A DNA stretch of 64,000 nt from CAMFLJ01 sp965279255 (GTDB taxonomy: Bacteria > Actinomycetota > Acidimicrobiia > Acidimicrobiales > Acidimicrobilacustridaceae), in NCBI GenBank assembly GCA_965279255.1, contig OZ257146.1, forward strand, positions 1,550,001-1,614,000. Reading direction: 5' to 3'. Of this stretch, positions 50,599 through 59,093 are shown piece after piece. The stretch's first letter is position 1. Each line of letters starts with the position of its first letter. A program made the position numbers and the translations under genes. The notes under the pieces were generated by a model. It was not told the DNA's origin. It saw only the letters and a list, made by a program, of their open reading frames with translations, and searched no databases.

Positions 50599-52257
50599 GT
50601 GACCAGCAGTGCCCTCCCTCGCAGGCCCCGACGAGCCCTGGCGGTCGTGCTGGCCGTCGGCCTCGTCGCGCTCGCGGCGTGCAGCTCATCGGCCGACGAC
50701 GCCGCGTCGCCGGACAGCACCCGTCGCACCGGCACGACCTCGGTGGCCGTCTCGGGCAACGAGTGCCCCTACGTCGTCGACACCTCGAAGGCCGACTTCT
50801 ACCCGGTCCAACCCAGCTTCTCAGCCGGCTACACGATGTCGGTCCAGGACCTGAACAGCGACACCGCCGACTGGGCCTACGTCGTGAAGGGCGACTTCCC
50901 GTACTCGAACTGGACCGCCTGGTACCTCTACGACGTGAACGGCGTGCCCCTCTTCAAGTTCTCCGACTCCGCTATCACGCCGGACGCCGGCTCCACCAAC
51001 CCGTTCGTCGTGGGCAACCCGGTGCTCACACCCCAGCGCAGCTTCACCCTGTACTTCATGCCGAGCACCACGCCGGCGAGCGTGGTGTCGTCGATGCAGT
51101 CCGCGGGCCAGAACGTGGCCCTGCTGCCTGCCGTCGGGAGCACCGACGCCGTGTCGATCGTGTCGCGCAGCTACTGGTCGTTCAGCAACGACGGCCTGGG
51201 CGACTACGACCGCTTCGGCTACGCCGGCCCCACCGACACGCCCTACCCGACCATCAACGCGGTGCTCACCGACGCAACGTCCGGCGAGATCACCGACACC
51301 CCGGTCGGCGACTGCGGATCGGCCAGCGTGCTGCCCCAGAAGATCTGGTACGACCGGGCCACGAACAGCCCGGTGATCACCTTCGAGGACGCCAGCCCCC
51401 CGGCCGACAGCGAGACCGAGGACCTCCCGAAGTTCCTCGTGCAGACGGGCTCGGCGAGCGGCACGATCGGCAAGGAGTTCCCGCCCTCACCGGTCCCCGA
51501 GGAGGTCCAGTTCTACCGGAACGTGGCGGCGAGCTCGCCCTACGCCGACGTCCAGTCGGCCCCCGCAGCCGGCAATCCGCCGGACGCCTGTGGCGGCTAC
51601 GTGATGGCCAACCTCCCCAACGACGTGGTGAGCCTCGTGCACATCCCGCAGGTGCCGAGCTACCCCGACTACACGGGCGCCGACGCGTCGACGCTGAACC
51701 AGTCCACCAACTACGACGTGCAGTTCTACAGCGTCGTGATCTACGGGGCCCAGAAGCAGCTCGACGCCTACGGCACCAACGACAACTCCCAGATCGGCAA
51801 CAGCCAGATCCTCGAGAACCCCGACGGCAGCGCCACGGTCGTCTTCTGGCCGCGGTCGGCCACCTCCGACCAGGTCACCCAGATCGCGGCGGTGGCGAAG
51901 GCCAACGGCTGGAACCTCCTCAAGAGCGGCGAGCAGACGAACGTCGCCCCGAACCTGCTCACCATCCGCGAGAAGGGCCAGAACAAGAACTGGACCAACG
52001 CCCTCAGCGCCAACTCGGTGACCCAGGGCGCTCCGTGCCCCCAGTCGACCGACCCGACCCTCCCCCTGCCCCAGGACCCGCCCTCGGCCGCGGTCACCCA
52101 GACCAACGGGATGGGCCTCACCGCACCCGTCGGCCAGAACTGCTCCATCGCCGACTTCCTCTCGGGGAAGTGCCTCGCCGACCTCCAGCAGCGGGTGCAG
52201 CAGAACGGCTGGTCGTGGTCGGCCACCGGGGCCCTCCCTGCGCAGAAGACCCCCTGA
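50599..52257 (+). CDS. Large lipoprotein of unknown function
   Basis: A 552-residue exported lipoprotein. The signal peptide ends in a lipobox LVALAAC with the lipidated cysteine near residue 28. The mature part is rich in Ser, Thr, Asn, Gln, Pro and Tyr, with few charged residues. It has features of a secreted beta-rich protein (FYPVQPSFSAGYTMSVQDL, WTAWYLYDVNGVPLF) and a short cysteine-bearing C-terminal region (NCSIADFLSGKC). I do not recognise a family. GTG 50599 has a GAGGAG ribosome site. Confidence 0.7.
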   Translation: MTSSALPRRPRRALAVVLAVGLVALAACSSSADDAASPDSTRRTGTTSVAVSGNECPYVVDTSKADFYPVQPSFSAGYTMSVQDLNSDTADWAYVVKGDFPYSNWTAWYLYDVNGVPLFKFSDSAITPDAGSTNPFVVGNPVLTPQRSFTLYFMPSTTPASVVSSMQSAGQNVALLPAVGSTDAVSIVSRSYWSFSNDGLGDYDRFGYAGPTDTPYPTINAVLTDATSGEITDTPVGDCGSASVLPQKIWYDRATNSPVITFEDASPPADSETEDLPKFLVQTGSASGTIGKEFPPSPVPEEVQFYRNVAASSPYADVQSAPAAGNPPDACGGYVMANLPNDVVSLVHIPQVPSYPDYTGADASTLNQSTNYDVQFYSVVIYGAQKQLDAYGTNDNSQIGNSQILENPDGSATVVFWPRSATSDQVTQIAAVAKANGWNLLKSGEQTNVAPNLLTIREKGQNKNWTNALSANSVTQGAPCPQSTDPTLPLPQDPPSAAVTQTNGMGLTAPVGQNCSIADFLSGKCLADLQQRVQQNGWSWSATGALPAQKTP

Positions 52258-52342
52258 CCCTCCCGAGCCGACCCTCCTGATCCGACCCCGACGACCGATC
52301 CCCCTGACAAGATCAGTCCAACCGACCCCAAGGACCACCCCC

Positions 52343-53713
52343 ATGGCGAACGACCTGAACGACGACCTTCCTGCCAACCGCTACTTCCGTGACCCGCTCC
52401 CCCGGAGGGAGTTCCCGAAGGGCGGCATGCCCGCCCGCGACGCCTACGAGCTGATCCACCTCGGCCTGAAGGTCGACGGCCAGCCGTCGATGAACCTGGC
52501 CTCCTTCGTCACCACGTGGATGGAGCCCGAGGCCGACGCCCTCATCCTCGAGGCGCGGGCGACCAACCACATCGACCACGAGGAGTACCCCGTGGCCGAG
52601 CACATCGAGGAGATCTGCGCGCGCATGCTCGCCGACCTCTGGAACGCCCCGGACATCGACCGTTCGGTCGGTGTGGCCACCATCGGCTCGTCCGAGGCGA
52701 TCATGCTGGGCCTGCTCGCCCACAAGTTCACGTGGCGCAACCGGCGCAAGGAAGCCGGCCTCCCCACCGACAAGCCCAACGTCGTGTTCGGCGCCGAGAC
52801 CCACGTCGTGTGGGACAAGTTCGCCCGCTACTTCGACGTCGAGATGCGCAAGATCCCCATGCGCAGGGACCACTACGTCATGCACCCCGACGACGTCGAG
52901 GCCCACATCGACGAGAACACCATCGCCGTCGGCGCGGTGCTGGGCACGACGTTCATCGGTGAGAACGACCCGATCTCGGAGATCAACGACCTCCTCGTGC
53001 GGATCAAGAGCGAGAAGGGCTGGGACATCCCGCTGCACGTCGACGGTGCCAGCGGCGGCTTCATCGCCCCGTTCGCCCATCCGGAGGAGGTGTGGGACTT
53101 CCGCCTCGAGCAGGTGAAGTCGATCAACGCCTCGGGCCACAAGTACGGGATGGTCTACCCGGGCATCGGCTGGCTGGTCTTCCGCGACCGTGAGGACCTG
53201 CCCGAGGACCTGGTGTTCGAGGTGAACTACCTCGGCGGCGCCCAGCCGACCTTCACGTTCAACTTCTCCCGGGCCAGCGCCATGGTCCAGGCCCAGTACT
53301 ACCTCTTCGTGCGGTTGGGCTTCAGCGGCTACAAGGCGATCGTCGGCAACATGATGGCGAACGCCAGGTACCTGAACGAGCAGCTCGAGGCCAGCGGTCG
53401 CTTCGAGATCCTGAACCCCCGCCTCGCCGAGCCGGTGGTCACCTTCCGGTTGAAGGAGGGTGCCGCGTTCGACGAGTACCACCTCGCCGACCGACTCCGC
53501 ATGAACGGCTGGATCGTGCCGGCCTACACGCTGCCCCCGGACGCCGAGCACGTGCGCATCCTGCGGGTCGTCGTGCGCAACGACTTCAGCCGCGACAAGG
53601 CCGACATGCTGCTCGTGAACATCGCGGAGGCCTGCGAGTACCTCGACAAGGCCGGGCTCCCGCCCACACCCAAGCCCACGGCTGCGCACGAGAAGCAGCG
53701 TCGCCGCTGCTAG
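52343..53713 (+). CDS. gad: Glutamate decarboxylase (PLP-dependent)
   Basis: A 456-residue group II PLP decarboxylase that converts glutamate to GABA and CO2, consuming a proton. The PLP lysine is Lys267 in NASGHKYGMVYPG, and GSSEAIMLG and HVDGASGGF supply cofactor contacts. The opening PLPRREFPKGGMPARDAYELI and length match bacterial GadB. The C-terminal tail ends in EKQRRRC rather than the HKTD-type pH plug of E. coli GadB. No glutamate/GABA antiporter is nearby. Confidence 0.92.
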   Translation: MANDLNDDLPANRYFRDPLPRREFPKGGMPARDAYELIHLGLKVDGQPSMNLASFVTTWMEPEADALILEARATNHIDHEEYPVAEHIEEICARMLADLWNAPDIDRSVGVATIGSSEAIMLGLLAHKFTWRNRRKEAGLPTDKPNVVFGAETHVVWDKFARYFDVEMRKIPMRRDHYVMHPDDVEAHIDENTIAVGAVLGTTFIGENDPISEINDLLVRIKSEKGWDIPLHVDGASGGFIAPFAHPEEVWDFRLEQVKSINASGHKYGMVYPGIGWLVFRDREDLPEDLVFEVNYLGGAQPTFTFNFSRASAMVQAQYYLFVRLGFSGYKAIVGNMMANARYLNEQLEASGRFEILNPRLAEPVVTFRLKEGAAFDEYHLADRLRMNGWIVPAYTLPPDAEHVRILRVVVRNDFSRDKADMLLVNIAEACEYLDKAGLPPTPKPTAAHEKQRRRC

Positions 53714-53762
53714 GCCCCGGCCCCGGCCGCTGACCCTCCCCGCCCGACGAGAGGACCTCATC

Positions 53763-54179
53763 ATGACGGCAGCACCCGGCCCGGCCGCCGGTGAGCAGTC
53801 GCGCCTCCGTCGGGCGTGGGAGTGGGTCAAGTTCCCGCCGCCCTACGACGGCCCGGTCCTGGCGGGCCGGGTCGACGGCGGCGCCTACCTGATCGCCTGG
53901 CTGGCAACCCTGGTGCACCTGTCCCTCGCCGCGTGCGTGTTCCTGCTCGACCTCGACACCCCGTGGCCGATCGTGTCGGCGGTGGTCTCGGGTGTCGGCA
54001 CGATCGTGCTGCTCACCCTGGTGATCGTCATCCACCGCCGGATGGGCCAGCGCCGGGCCCTCCACAAGGACCTGGTGTGGCAGTGGTGGCTCGGGCCGTG
54101 GGACCCGGTCGGCCGACTGATCTGGCTGCCGGTGCGCCTCGGTGAGGCGTGGCGCACGCTGTTCCCCGCCACCTCCTGA
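53763..54179 (+). CDS. Two-helix membrane protein of unknown function
   Basis: A 138-residue protein with two membrane helices (about residues 40-60 and 70-95) and a Trp-rich amphipathic C-terminus (KDLVWQWWLGPWDPVGRLIWLP). It starts 49 bases after the glutamate decarboxylase gene with a GAGAGGA ribosome site, so the two are probably an operon. No family recognised. Confidence 0.6.
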   Translation: MTAAPGPAAGEQSRLRRAWEWVKFPPPYDGPVLAGRVDGGAYLIAWLATLVHLSLAACVFLLDLDTPWPIVSAVVSGVGTIVLLTLVIVIHRRMGQRRALHKDLVWQWWLGPWDPVGRLIWLPVRLGEAWRTLFPATS

Positions 54180-54281
54180 GCGCAGCGGCGCCCCCTCGCC
54201 GCCGGTTCTCACCCCCACCGGGTGACGACGGCGACGACGCCACCACTGACGATGGCGGCTCGCGAGAGAGGGGAGCCACAG

Positions 54282-54491
54282 ATGGTGCTCGCAGCATCGA
54301 TAGGCGCATGGATCGGGGCGTTCCTCGTCCTGGTGATCTGGATCGCGCTGGCCTTCTGGCCGGCGCGCGTGGCCGGGCGGAAGGGTCACAGCTTCATCGG
54401 ATACTTCATCCTGAGTCTGTTCTTCTTCCCCTTGGCGTTGATCCTGGCCTACGTCGTGAAGGACCGACGCGGCCTGTACGCGGAGTCCTGA
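54282..54491 (+). CDS. Small two-helix membrane protein
   Basis: A 69-residue protein with two membrane helices, VLAASIGAWIGAFLVLVIW and GYFILSLFFFPLALILAYV, joined by a basic loop with GRKGHSF. This pattern is common in small actinobacterial proteins of unknown role. ATG 54282 follows a GGGGAG ribosome site and is preferred to the longer frame. Confidence 0.65.
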   Translation: MVLAASIGAWIGAFLVLVIWIALAFWPARVAGRKGHSFIGYFILSLFFFPLALILAYVVKDRRGLYAES

Positions 54492-54534
54492 CCCGGCCGG
54501 TCGTCCCGGCCTCGTCGCATGACGGGGTCGGGAC

Positions 54535-55374
54535 ATGAACCTCTGGTGGGCGGCGACGATCGTGGTGACGGCCACGGCCGTGGCCGTGATCGCCCTCCTC
54601 CTCGTCCGGCGCTGGTCCCCTCATGGAGGCCACTTCACCGACACCGGCCGCGCGGCAGGCGTGTTCGGCATCCTGGCGACCTCGTTCGCCGTGCTGCTCG
54701 CGTTCATGATCTACCTGGCCTTCACCGCCTACGCCGGCACGGCCGCAGGTGCCGACACGGAGGCCGAGCTGGTCGCACAGCAGATCGAGACGGCGCAGCT
54801 CCTGCCGCCGGGCCAGCAGCTCCTGCTCGGTTCCGAGCTGGTCTGCTACGGCCGGGCGGTCGTCCACCAGGAGTGGCCGGCGATGGAGTCGGCGTCGGCG
54901 CCACCGGTCAACCCGTGGGGGCCGCGGATCTTCGCGACGTTCCGACCGATCCAGCCCGAGACGGCGGCCCAGAGCGCGGCATACGCCAAGTGGCTCGACC
55001 AGACCTCGGCCCGTGAGGCCGCCCGTCTCGACCGCGTCTCAGCGGTCGACGGGGTGATCCCGGCGCCACTCTGGTTCATGCTGCTGATCTCGGCCGGTGT
55101 GGTGCTCGCCTTCGTGTTCTTCTTCGCCGACCGAGGCGAGGGTGCGTTGGTGCAGTCGGTCCAGGTTGGCGCCGTCACGGCGATCCTCGTCTCGAGCCTC
55201 CTGGTGGTGCGCTTCCTCGACCACCCCTACGCCCCCGGGGCGGGGAGCATCAGACCGACTGCGATGGAGGAGAACCTCGATCGCATCGAGGTCGGGCTCG
55301 ACCGGGTGGGAATCACCCTGCCGGAGCTCTGCGACGGCGATGGCCGTCCCCTGGACGAAGGCCCGAGCGGCTGA
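54535..55374 (+). CDS. DUF4239-like membrane protein (paralogue of 690-1511)
   Basis: A 279-residue protein with two membrane helices at each end and a soluble middle, clearly homologous to the product of 690-1511 (shared RRWSPHGGHF, GVFxILATSFAVL, QQIETAQLLPP-like and PTAMEENLDRIE-like segments). It follows the small membrane gene by 43 bases. Function unknown. Confidence 0.72.
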   Translation: MNLWWAATIVVTATAVAVIALLLVRRWSPHGGHFTDTGRAAGVFGILATSFAVLLAFMIYLAFTAYAGTAAGADTEAELVAQQIETAQLLPPGQQLLLGSELVCYGRAVVHQEWPAMESASAPPVNPWGPRIFATFRPIQPETAAQSAAYAKWLDQTSAREAARLDRVSAVDGVIPAPLWFMLLISAGVVLAFVFFFADRGEGALVQSVQVGAVTAILVSSLLVVRFLDHPYAPGAGSIRPTAMEENLDRIEVGLDRVGITLPELCDGDGRPLDEGPSG

Positions 55375-55386
55375 GCACCGCCACGG

Positions 55387-56214
55387 TCAGTGGATGGTGA
55401 GCTGGCCGCCGTCGACGTTCCACTGCTGGCCGGTGACCCACGCGCCCTGGTCGCTGCAGAGGAACACGGTCGCCGTGGCGACGTCGAGGCCCTCGCCAGC
55501 CCGGCCGAGCGGGATCTGCGACGCGACCATGCGGTCCCACTGCTCGGCCCGGCCCACGTCGTCCATGCGACTGGTGTCGATGATGCCGGGGCAGATCGCG
55601 TTGACGCGGATGCCGGCCGAGCCGAGCTCCTTGGCCATCGACGAGGTGAGGGCGTGCACCCCGGCCTTGGAGGCGGCGTAGGCCGCCGTTCGTGCACCCA
55701 TGATCTTGCCGCCCACCGAGGAGATGTTCACGATGCTGCCCGGCGTGCCGGCGGCGAGGAACCGTTGGGCGAAGGTGCGGCTCATGTAGAGCACGCCGTG
55801 GAGGTTCACGTCGATGACGTGGTGCCAGGCGTCGAGGTCGAGCTCGACGACCGGCACGCGGTCCTCACCCCGGGCGGCACCCGCGTTGTTCACCACGATG
55901 TCGACCCGACCGAGCTCGGCCTCGACCCGGTCGGCCAACGCCTCGACGCCCTTCGGGTCGCTCACGTCGGACACCAGCGGCAGGGCCCGTCGGCCCAGCG
56001 CCTCGATCTCCTCGGCCACCGACTCGATGTCGCGCCAGCCGGCGGCCTTCTCGTCGTCGGGGTACCGCTCTGGCGGCCGGCCCGTCCCCGTGAGCACGAC
56101 GTCGCAGCCGGCGCGGGCCAGCTCGACGGCGATCGGCCGGCCGATCGAGCGCATCCGGCCGGCGCCGGTCACGACCGCGACCTTCCCGTCGAGGCCCGTC
56201 AGTGCATAGGTCAA
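55387..56214 (-). CDS. Short-chain dehydrogenase/reductase (SDR)
   Basis: A 275-residue classical SDR with cofactor loop VTGAGRMRSIGRPIA, NNAG motif, catalytic Ser in NISSVGG and Tyr-Lys in AYAASKAG. The C-terminus (ATVFLCSDQGAWVTGQQWNVDGG) is typical of FabG-like oxidoreductases. The TTG at 56214 is the likely start: GGGAGG lies 7 bases upstream and the Rossmann strand follows at the right distance, with no ATG or GTG nearby. It is convergent with the DUF4239-like gene. Confidence 0.86.
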   Translation of the reverse strand: MTYALTGLDGKVAVVTGAGRMRSIGRPIAVELARAGCDVVLTGTGRPPERYPDDEKAAGWRDIESVAEEIEALGRRALPLVSDVSDPKGVEALADRVEAELGRVDIVVNNAGAARGEDRVPVVELDLDAWHHVIDVNLHGVLYMSRTFAQRFLAAGTPGSIVNISSVGGKIMGARTAAYAASKAGVHALTSSMAKELGSAGIRVNAICPGIIDTSRMDDVGRAEQWDRMVASQIPLGRAGEGLDVATATVFLCSDQGAWVTGQQWNVDGGQLTIH

Positions 56215-56260
56215 CGTCCCGCCTCCCGCAGATGGTCGCCCGCACGGTAGCGGTGGCGGA

Positions 56261-56665
56261 TCACGAGGAGCGACGCCAGAGGTTCTCCTGGGGTCGCCCC
56301 TTGCCCAACGCAGAGTGGAAGGCCTCTCGGAGCGCCTCGTCGAGGTCCTCGAGCTCGACCCCGTAGAACGCCACGCCCGGCGTGTCGGTGAGGACCTTCC
56401 GCCGGATGCGCACCACGGACACACCGCCCTCGAACGCCAACGACGCCTTCGAGCGGGGCACCAGGTCCGGGTGATCGGGCCCTTCGATGCCCGCTCCGGT
56501 GACGGAGACGTCGAGCACCCGGCCGGGCTCCTCGACCGGTCCGGTCGCCCGCCGTCGCAGCAGGCCCGAGGGCCGAGACGCGGAGACCATCCAGGCGATG
56601 TCGATCGCCTCGATCGGGATCCGCTCGCCGATGCGGCGGTCTCGGGGCCTCTCGTCGTCGGTCAC
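56261..56665 (-). CDS. PilZ-domain (c-di-GMP-binding) protein
   Basis: A 134-residue protein with a PilZ-like domain. The c-di-GMP-binding signature appears as RIGERIPI (RxxxR) and DVSVTGAGI (DxSxxG), separated by the expected linker. A stand-alone PilZ protein usually works as a c-di-GMP-responsive adaptor. GTG 56665 with GGGAGG about 11 bases upstream is preferred; the frame continues upstream but codes arginine-rich low-complexity sequence there. Confidence 0.7.
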   Translation of the reverse strand: MTDDERPRDRRIGERIPIEAIDIAWMVSASRPSGLLRRRATGPVEEPGRVLDVSVTGAGIEGPDHPDLVPRSKASLAFEGGVSVVRIRRKVLTDTPGVAFYGVELEDLDEALREAFHSALGKGRPQENLWRRSS

Positions 56666-56897
56666 CGTGGCGTCGACCTCCCGGCGCCCTGGCACCCGGA
56701 GCAGCTCCGGGTGCGCCCACGATCCCGACGACCGATGACGCCGGTGATGCCGCGTGCGAGAGGGCGAGCGCACGCCGTGGGCCCGACGGTAGCGCCGGAC
56801 ACAGGGCGATGATCGGACCCGCACGGGGCCGCGACGCCCGTTCCGGTGGCCCGGCCGGTACGTTGCCATCGGTCCCGAGCACATGCAGGAGGTGACG
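56666..56897. other. Divergent intergenic region, 232 bases
   Basis: The largest gap in the window. I see one promoter-like box (56857-56864) and no convincing small gene or RNA. The open frames crossing it are Arg/Pro/Ser-rich and look non-coding. Confidence 0.5.
56857..56864 (+). promoter_or_regulatory. Candidate -10 box GGTACGTT
   Basis: The same octamer as at 25840 and 60007, 33 bases upstream of the esterase start, giving a short leader that contains AGGAGG. Confidence 0.45.
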
Positions 56898-58190
56898 GTG
56901 ACGATCTCGCTGGTGTCGTGGCCCGTCCTGGCCGTGGCCGTCGGGTTGTTCGCCGCCCTGCTCGGCACCACGGTCGTCGCCGCCCGCCGCCGGTCCCGCC
57001 TGCTGGCCCTGCGCACCGCGATGTGGGCCCTCGTGGCCACCGCGGCCGTGGCGTTGGCCCTGCACGCCAGCGGCGCAGTCCCCCTCGACATCCCCCGCTG
57101 GTTCTACGCCGCTGCGCTGGTGCCGTTCGTCGGACCGGCCGTCGCAGTGGCGGCGGGACGAGCCCTCCGCGCCCCCATGAAGGTCCTCGCCGTGGCCTGC
57201 CTGCCGGTCGGGCTCCTGGTCTCCGTGCTGGTGGTGAACGAGCACTACCAGTACTGGCCCACCCTCGACGCCATGCTCGGCAAGGACCACACCGATCCCC
57301 TGCTCGATCCCGCGACCGCGCTGCGCCTCGCCCAGACCGATCCCACCGTGGCGAGCGGCCCGACCCCGGCGGTGGCCACGGCCTCCGACGGGACCACCGT
57401 CCCCCAGGGCCGCCTGGTCGATCTCGCCATACCCGGCACCACCTCGGGGTTCCACGCCCGCACGGCCAGGGTCTGGCTCCCGCCCGGCTTCCTCACCGAC
57501 CCCGACCGGCCCCGTCCCGTCGTCGAGCTCATCGGGGGCACCCCGAGCTGGCCGTCCGACTGGACGCGCTCCGCCGGCCTCGACCGCATCGCGGACCGCA
57601 TCGCCGCCACCCAAGGCGGAGAGGCACCGCTGCTCGTCATGGTGGACGCCAACGGATCGGCCTTCGGTGACACCGAGTGCGTCGGCGCCGCCGAGACCTA
57701 CCTCACCGTCGACGTGCCGGCCTACGTCGAGGCCCACTTCTCCGTCACCGCGGACCGGAGGGCCTGGGGCCTGGCCGGCTACTCGGAAGGGGGCACGTGC
57801 GCGGTCACCCTTGCCCTGCGCCATCCGGACCGCTACGCGGCCTTCGCCGACCTCGCCGGCGACAGCCACCCCGACGTCGGCGGCCACCGGCGCACGGTGC
57901 GGACGCTCTTCGGCGGGTCCGAGGTCGACTTCGCCGCCCACGACCCCGCCGCGCTGCTCACCCAGCGGACCTACCCGCAGCTCGCCGGCTGGTTCGGCTC
58001 CGGCCACGCCGACGGCTCACCCCGGCGCGACACCACCCGGCTGGCGGCCGAGGCCCGCTCGGCAGGCATCACCGTCCAGGAGTTCTCGGGGCCCGGAGGC
58101 CACGACTTCGGGTTCGTGGGCCATGCCCTGGCCCAGGCGCTCCCCTGGCTCGACGACCAGCTGCAGGTGCCGCCACCGTCCGGGCCCTGA
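56898..58190 (+). CDS. Membrane-anchored alpha/beta hydrolase (esterase D/antigen-85-like)
   Basis: A 430-residue protein with about four N-terminal membrane helices (residues 5-115) followed by an extracytoplasmic esterase domain. The nucleophile elbow is LAGYSEGGTCA (GxSxG). The strand before it carries LLVMVDANGS, and the catalytic His is in FSGPGGHDFGF. This layout is known from actinobacterial esterases near cell-wall lipid genes. GTG 56898 is preferred because AGGAGG ends 5 bases before it; ATG 56883 would overlap that site. Confidence 0.8.
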   Translation: MTISLVSWPVLAVAVGLFAALLGTTVVAARRRSRLLALRTAMWALVATAAVALALHASGAVPLDIPRWFYAAALVPFVGPAVAVAAGRALRAPMKVLAVACLPVGLLVSVLVVNEHYQYWPTLDAMLGKDHTDPLLDPATALRLAQTDPTVASGPTPAVATASDGTTVPQGRLVDLAIPGTTSGFHARTARVWLPPGFLTDPDRPRPVVELIGGTPSWPSDWTRSAGLDRIADRIAATQGGEAPLLVMVDANGSAFGDTECVGAAETYLTVDVPAYVEAHFSVTADRRAWGLAGYSEGGTCAVTLALRHPDRYAAFADLAGDSHPDVGGHRRTVRTLFGGSEVDFAAHDPAALLTQRTYPQLAGWFGSGHADGSPRRDTTRLAAEARSAGITVQEFSGPGGHDFGFVGHALAQALPWLDDQLQVPPPSGP

Positions 58191-58219
58191 GCCACGTCGC
58201 GACCCGGCGACTCCCGGAC

Positions 58220-58723
58220 TCAGGGCCCCGGGTCGCCGTCGGCCACGTTCGCCACCATCGAGAGCATCGTGTACTGGCCGATCACGTAGACCGCCTCCAC
58301 GAGCTCGTCGGTGCGGGCCACCTCGGTGAGCTCCCGCCAGGTGCCGACGCTGATCGACGTGTCCCGGTGGAGCTCGTCGGCCGCCACCAGGAAGAGCTGC
58401 TCGCGACGGCTCCAACCCGGGTCGTCACCGGAGGCGATGCAGGCGATCTCGTGATCGGTGAGCCCTGCGGCCCGGGCGAACGCCGAGTGCTCGGTCCACT
58501 CGAAGGCCGACCGGCAGTTGTGGGCGGCCCGCAGGGCCAGGATCTCGTGATCCCGCTTGGGGAGCACCCCTTGCAGGGCCAGCGCGGCGGCCCACCCGAG
58601 GAAGGGCCCGAGCAGAGGCTCGCAGTGCGCGAGCGCGGTGATGGTGACGGGTGGCTGCCCACCGGGTGGCGCGGTGAGCGCCACCAGCTCGGGGAGGGGC
58701 TCGGGCGGCGGGATGCGACCCAC
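58220..58723 (-). CDS. Carboxymuconolactone-decarboxylase-family protein
   Basis: A 167-residue helical protein of the CMD/AhpD superfamily, seen in LALRAAHNCRSAFEWTEH followed by AFARAAGLTDHEIACI. Only one cysteine is in the HNC region, so the two-cysteine AhpD redox site is absent. It starts with GTG 4 bases after the cupin stop codon. Confidence 0.8.
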   Translation of the reverse strand: MGRIPPPEPLPELVALTAPPGGQPPVTITALAHCEPLLGPFLGWAAALALQGVLPKRDHEILALRAAHNCRSAFEWTEHSAFARAAGLTDHEIACIASGDDPGWSRREQLFLVAADELHRDTSISVGTWRELTEVARTDELVEAVYVIGQYTMLSMVANVADGDPGP

Positions 58724-58727
58724 GCCG

Positions 58728-59045
58728 TCAGTCCTTGAGCTCGATGATGATCTCGTCGTAGGGCTCGGCTCCGACGTTCACGGCCGTCTCCACACCGCCA
58801 CGGGTGAGGTACACGGTGGCTCCCGGCACCACGTCGGCCTCGAGCCGCTCGGTCACCGGACCTTCGGTGTCGCCCTCGGGCTCCGCGGCGATGCGGTCGC
58901 CGCCGAGCAGCACGAGGATGTAGTCGAGGTCGTGGCGGTGCACCGCGCTGCGCTCCCCCGGCTCGAGGTGCAGGCGCCAGATCCGCACCCGTTCGTTCTC
59001 GAAGATGACCTCGGTCCCGATGTCGCCAAGCACCCGCTCACCCAT
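58728..59045 (-). CDS. Small cupin-domain protein
   Basis: A 105-residue single cupin. Motif 1 is GERSAVHRHDLDYILVLLGGD with metal His residues; motif 2 is PGATVYLTRGGVETAVNVG. It lies between two carboxymuconolactone-decarboxylase-type genes on the same strand, a combination seen in fused form in some bacteria. Confidence 0.8.
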   Translation of the reverse strand: MGERVLGDIGTEVIFENERVRIWRLHLEPGERSAVHRHDLDYILVLLGGDRIAAEPEGDTEGPVTERLEADVVPGATVYLTRGGVETAVNVGAEPYDEIIIELKD

Positions 59046-59093
59046 GTGGGCCCCCTGTTCGGTCCTGCCCGTCGACGGTCCGTCCGCCGGCGG

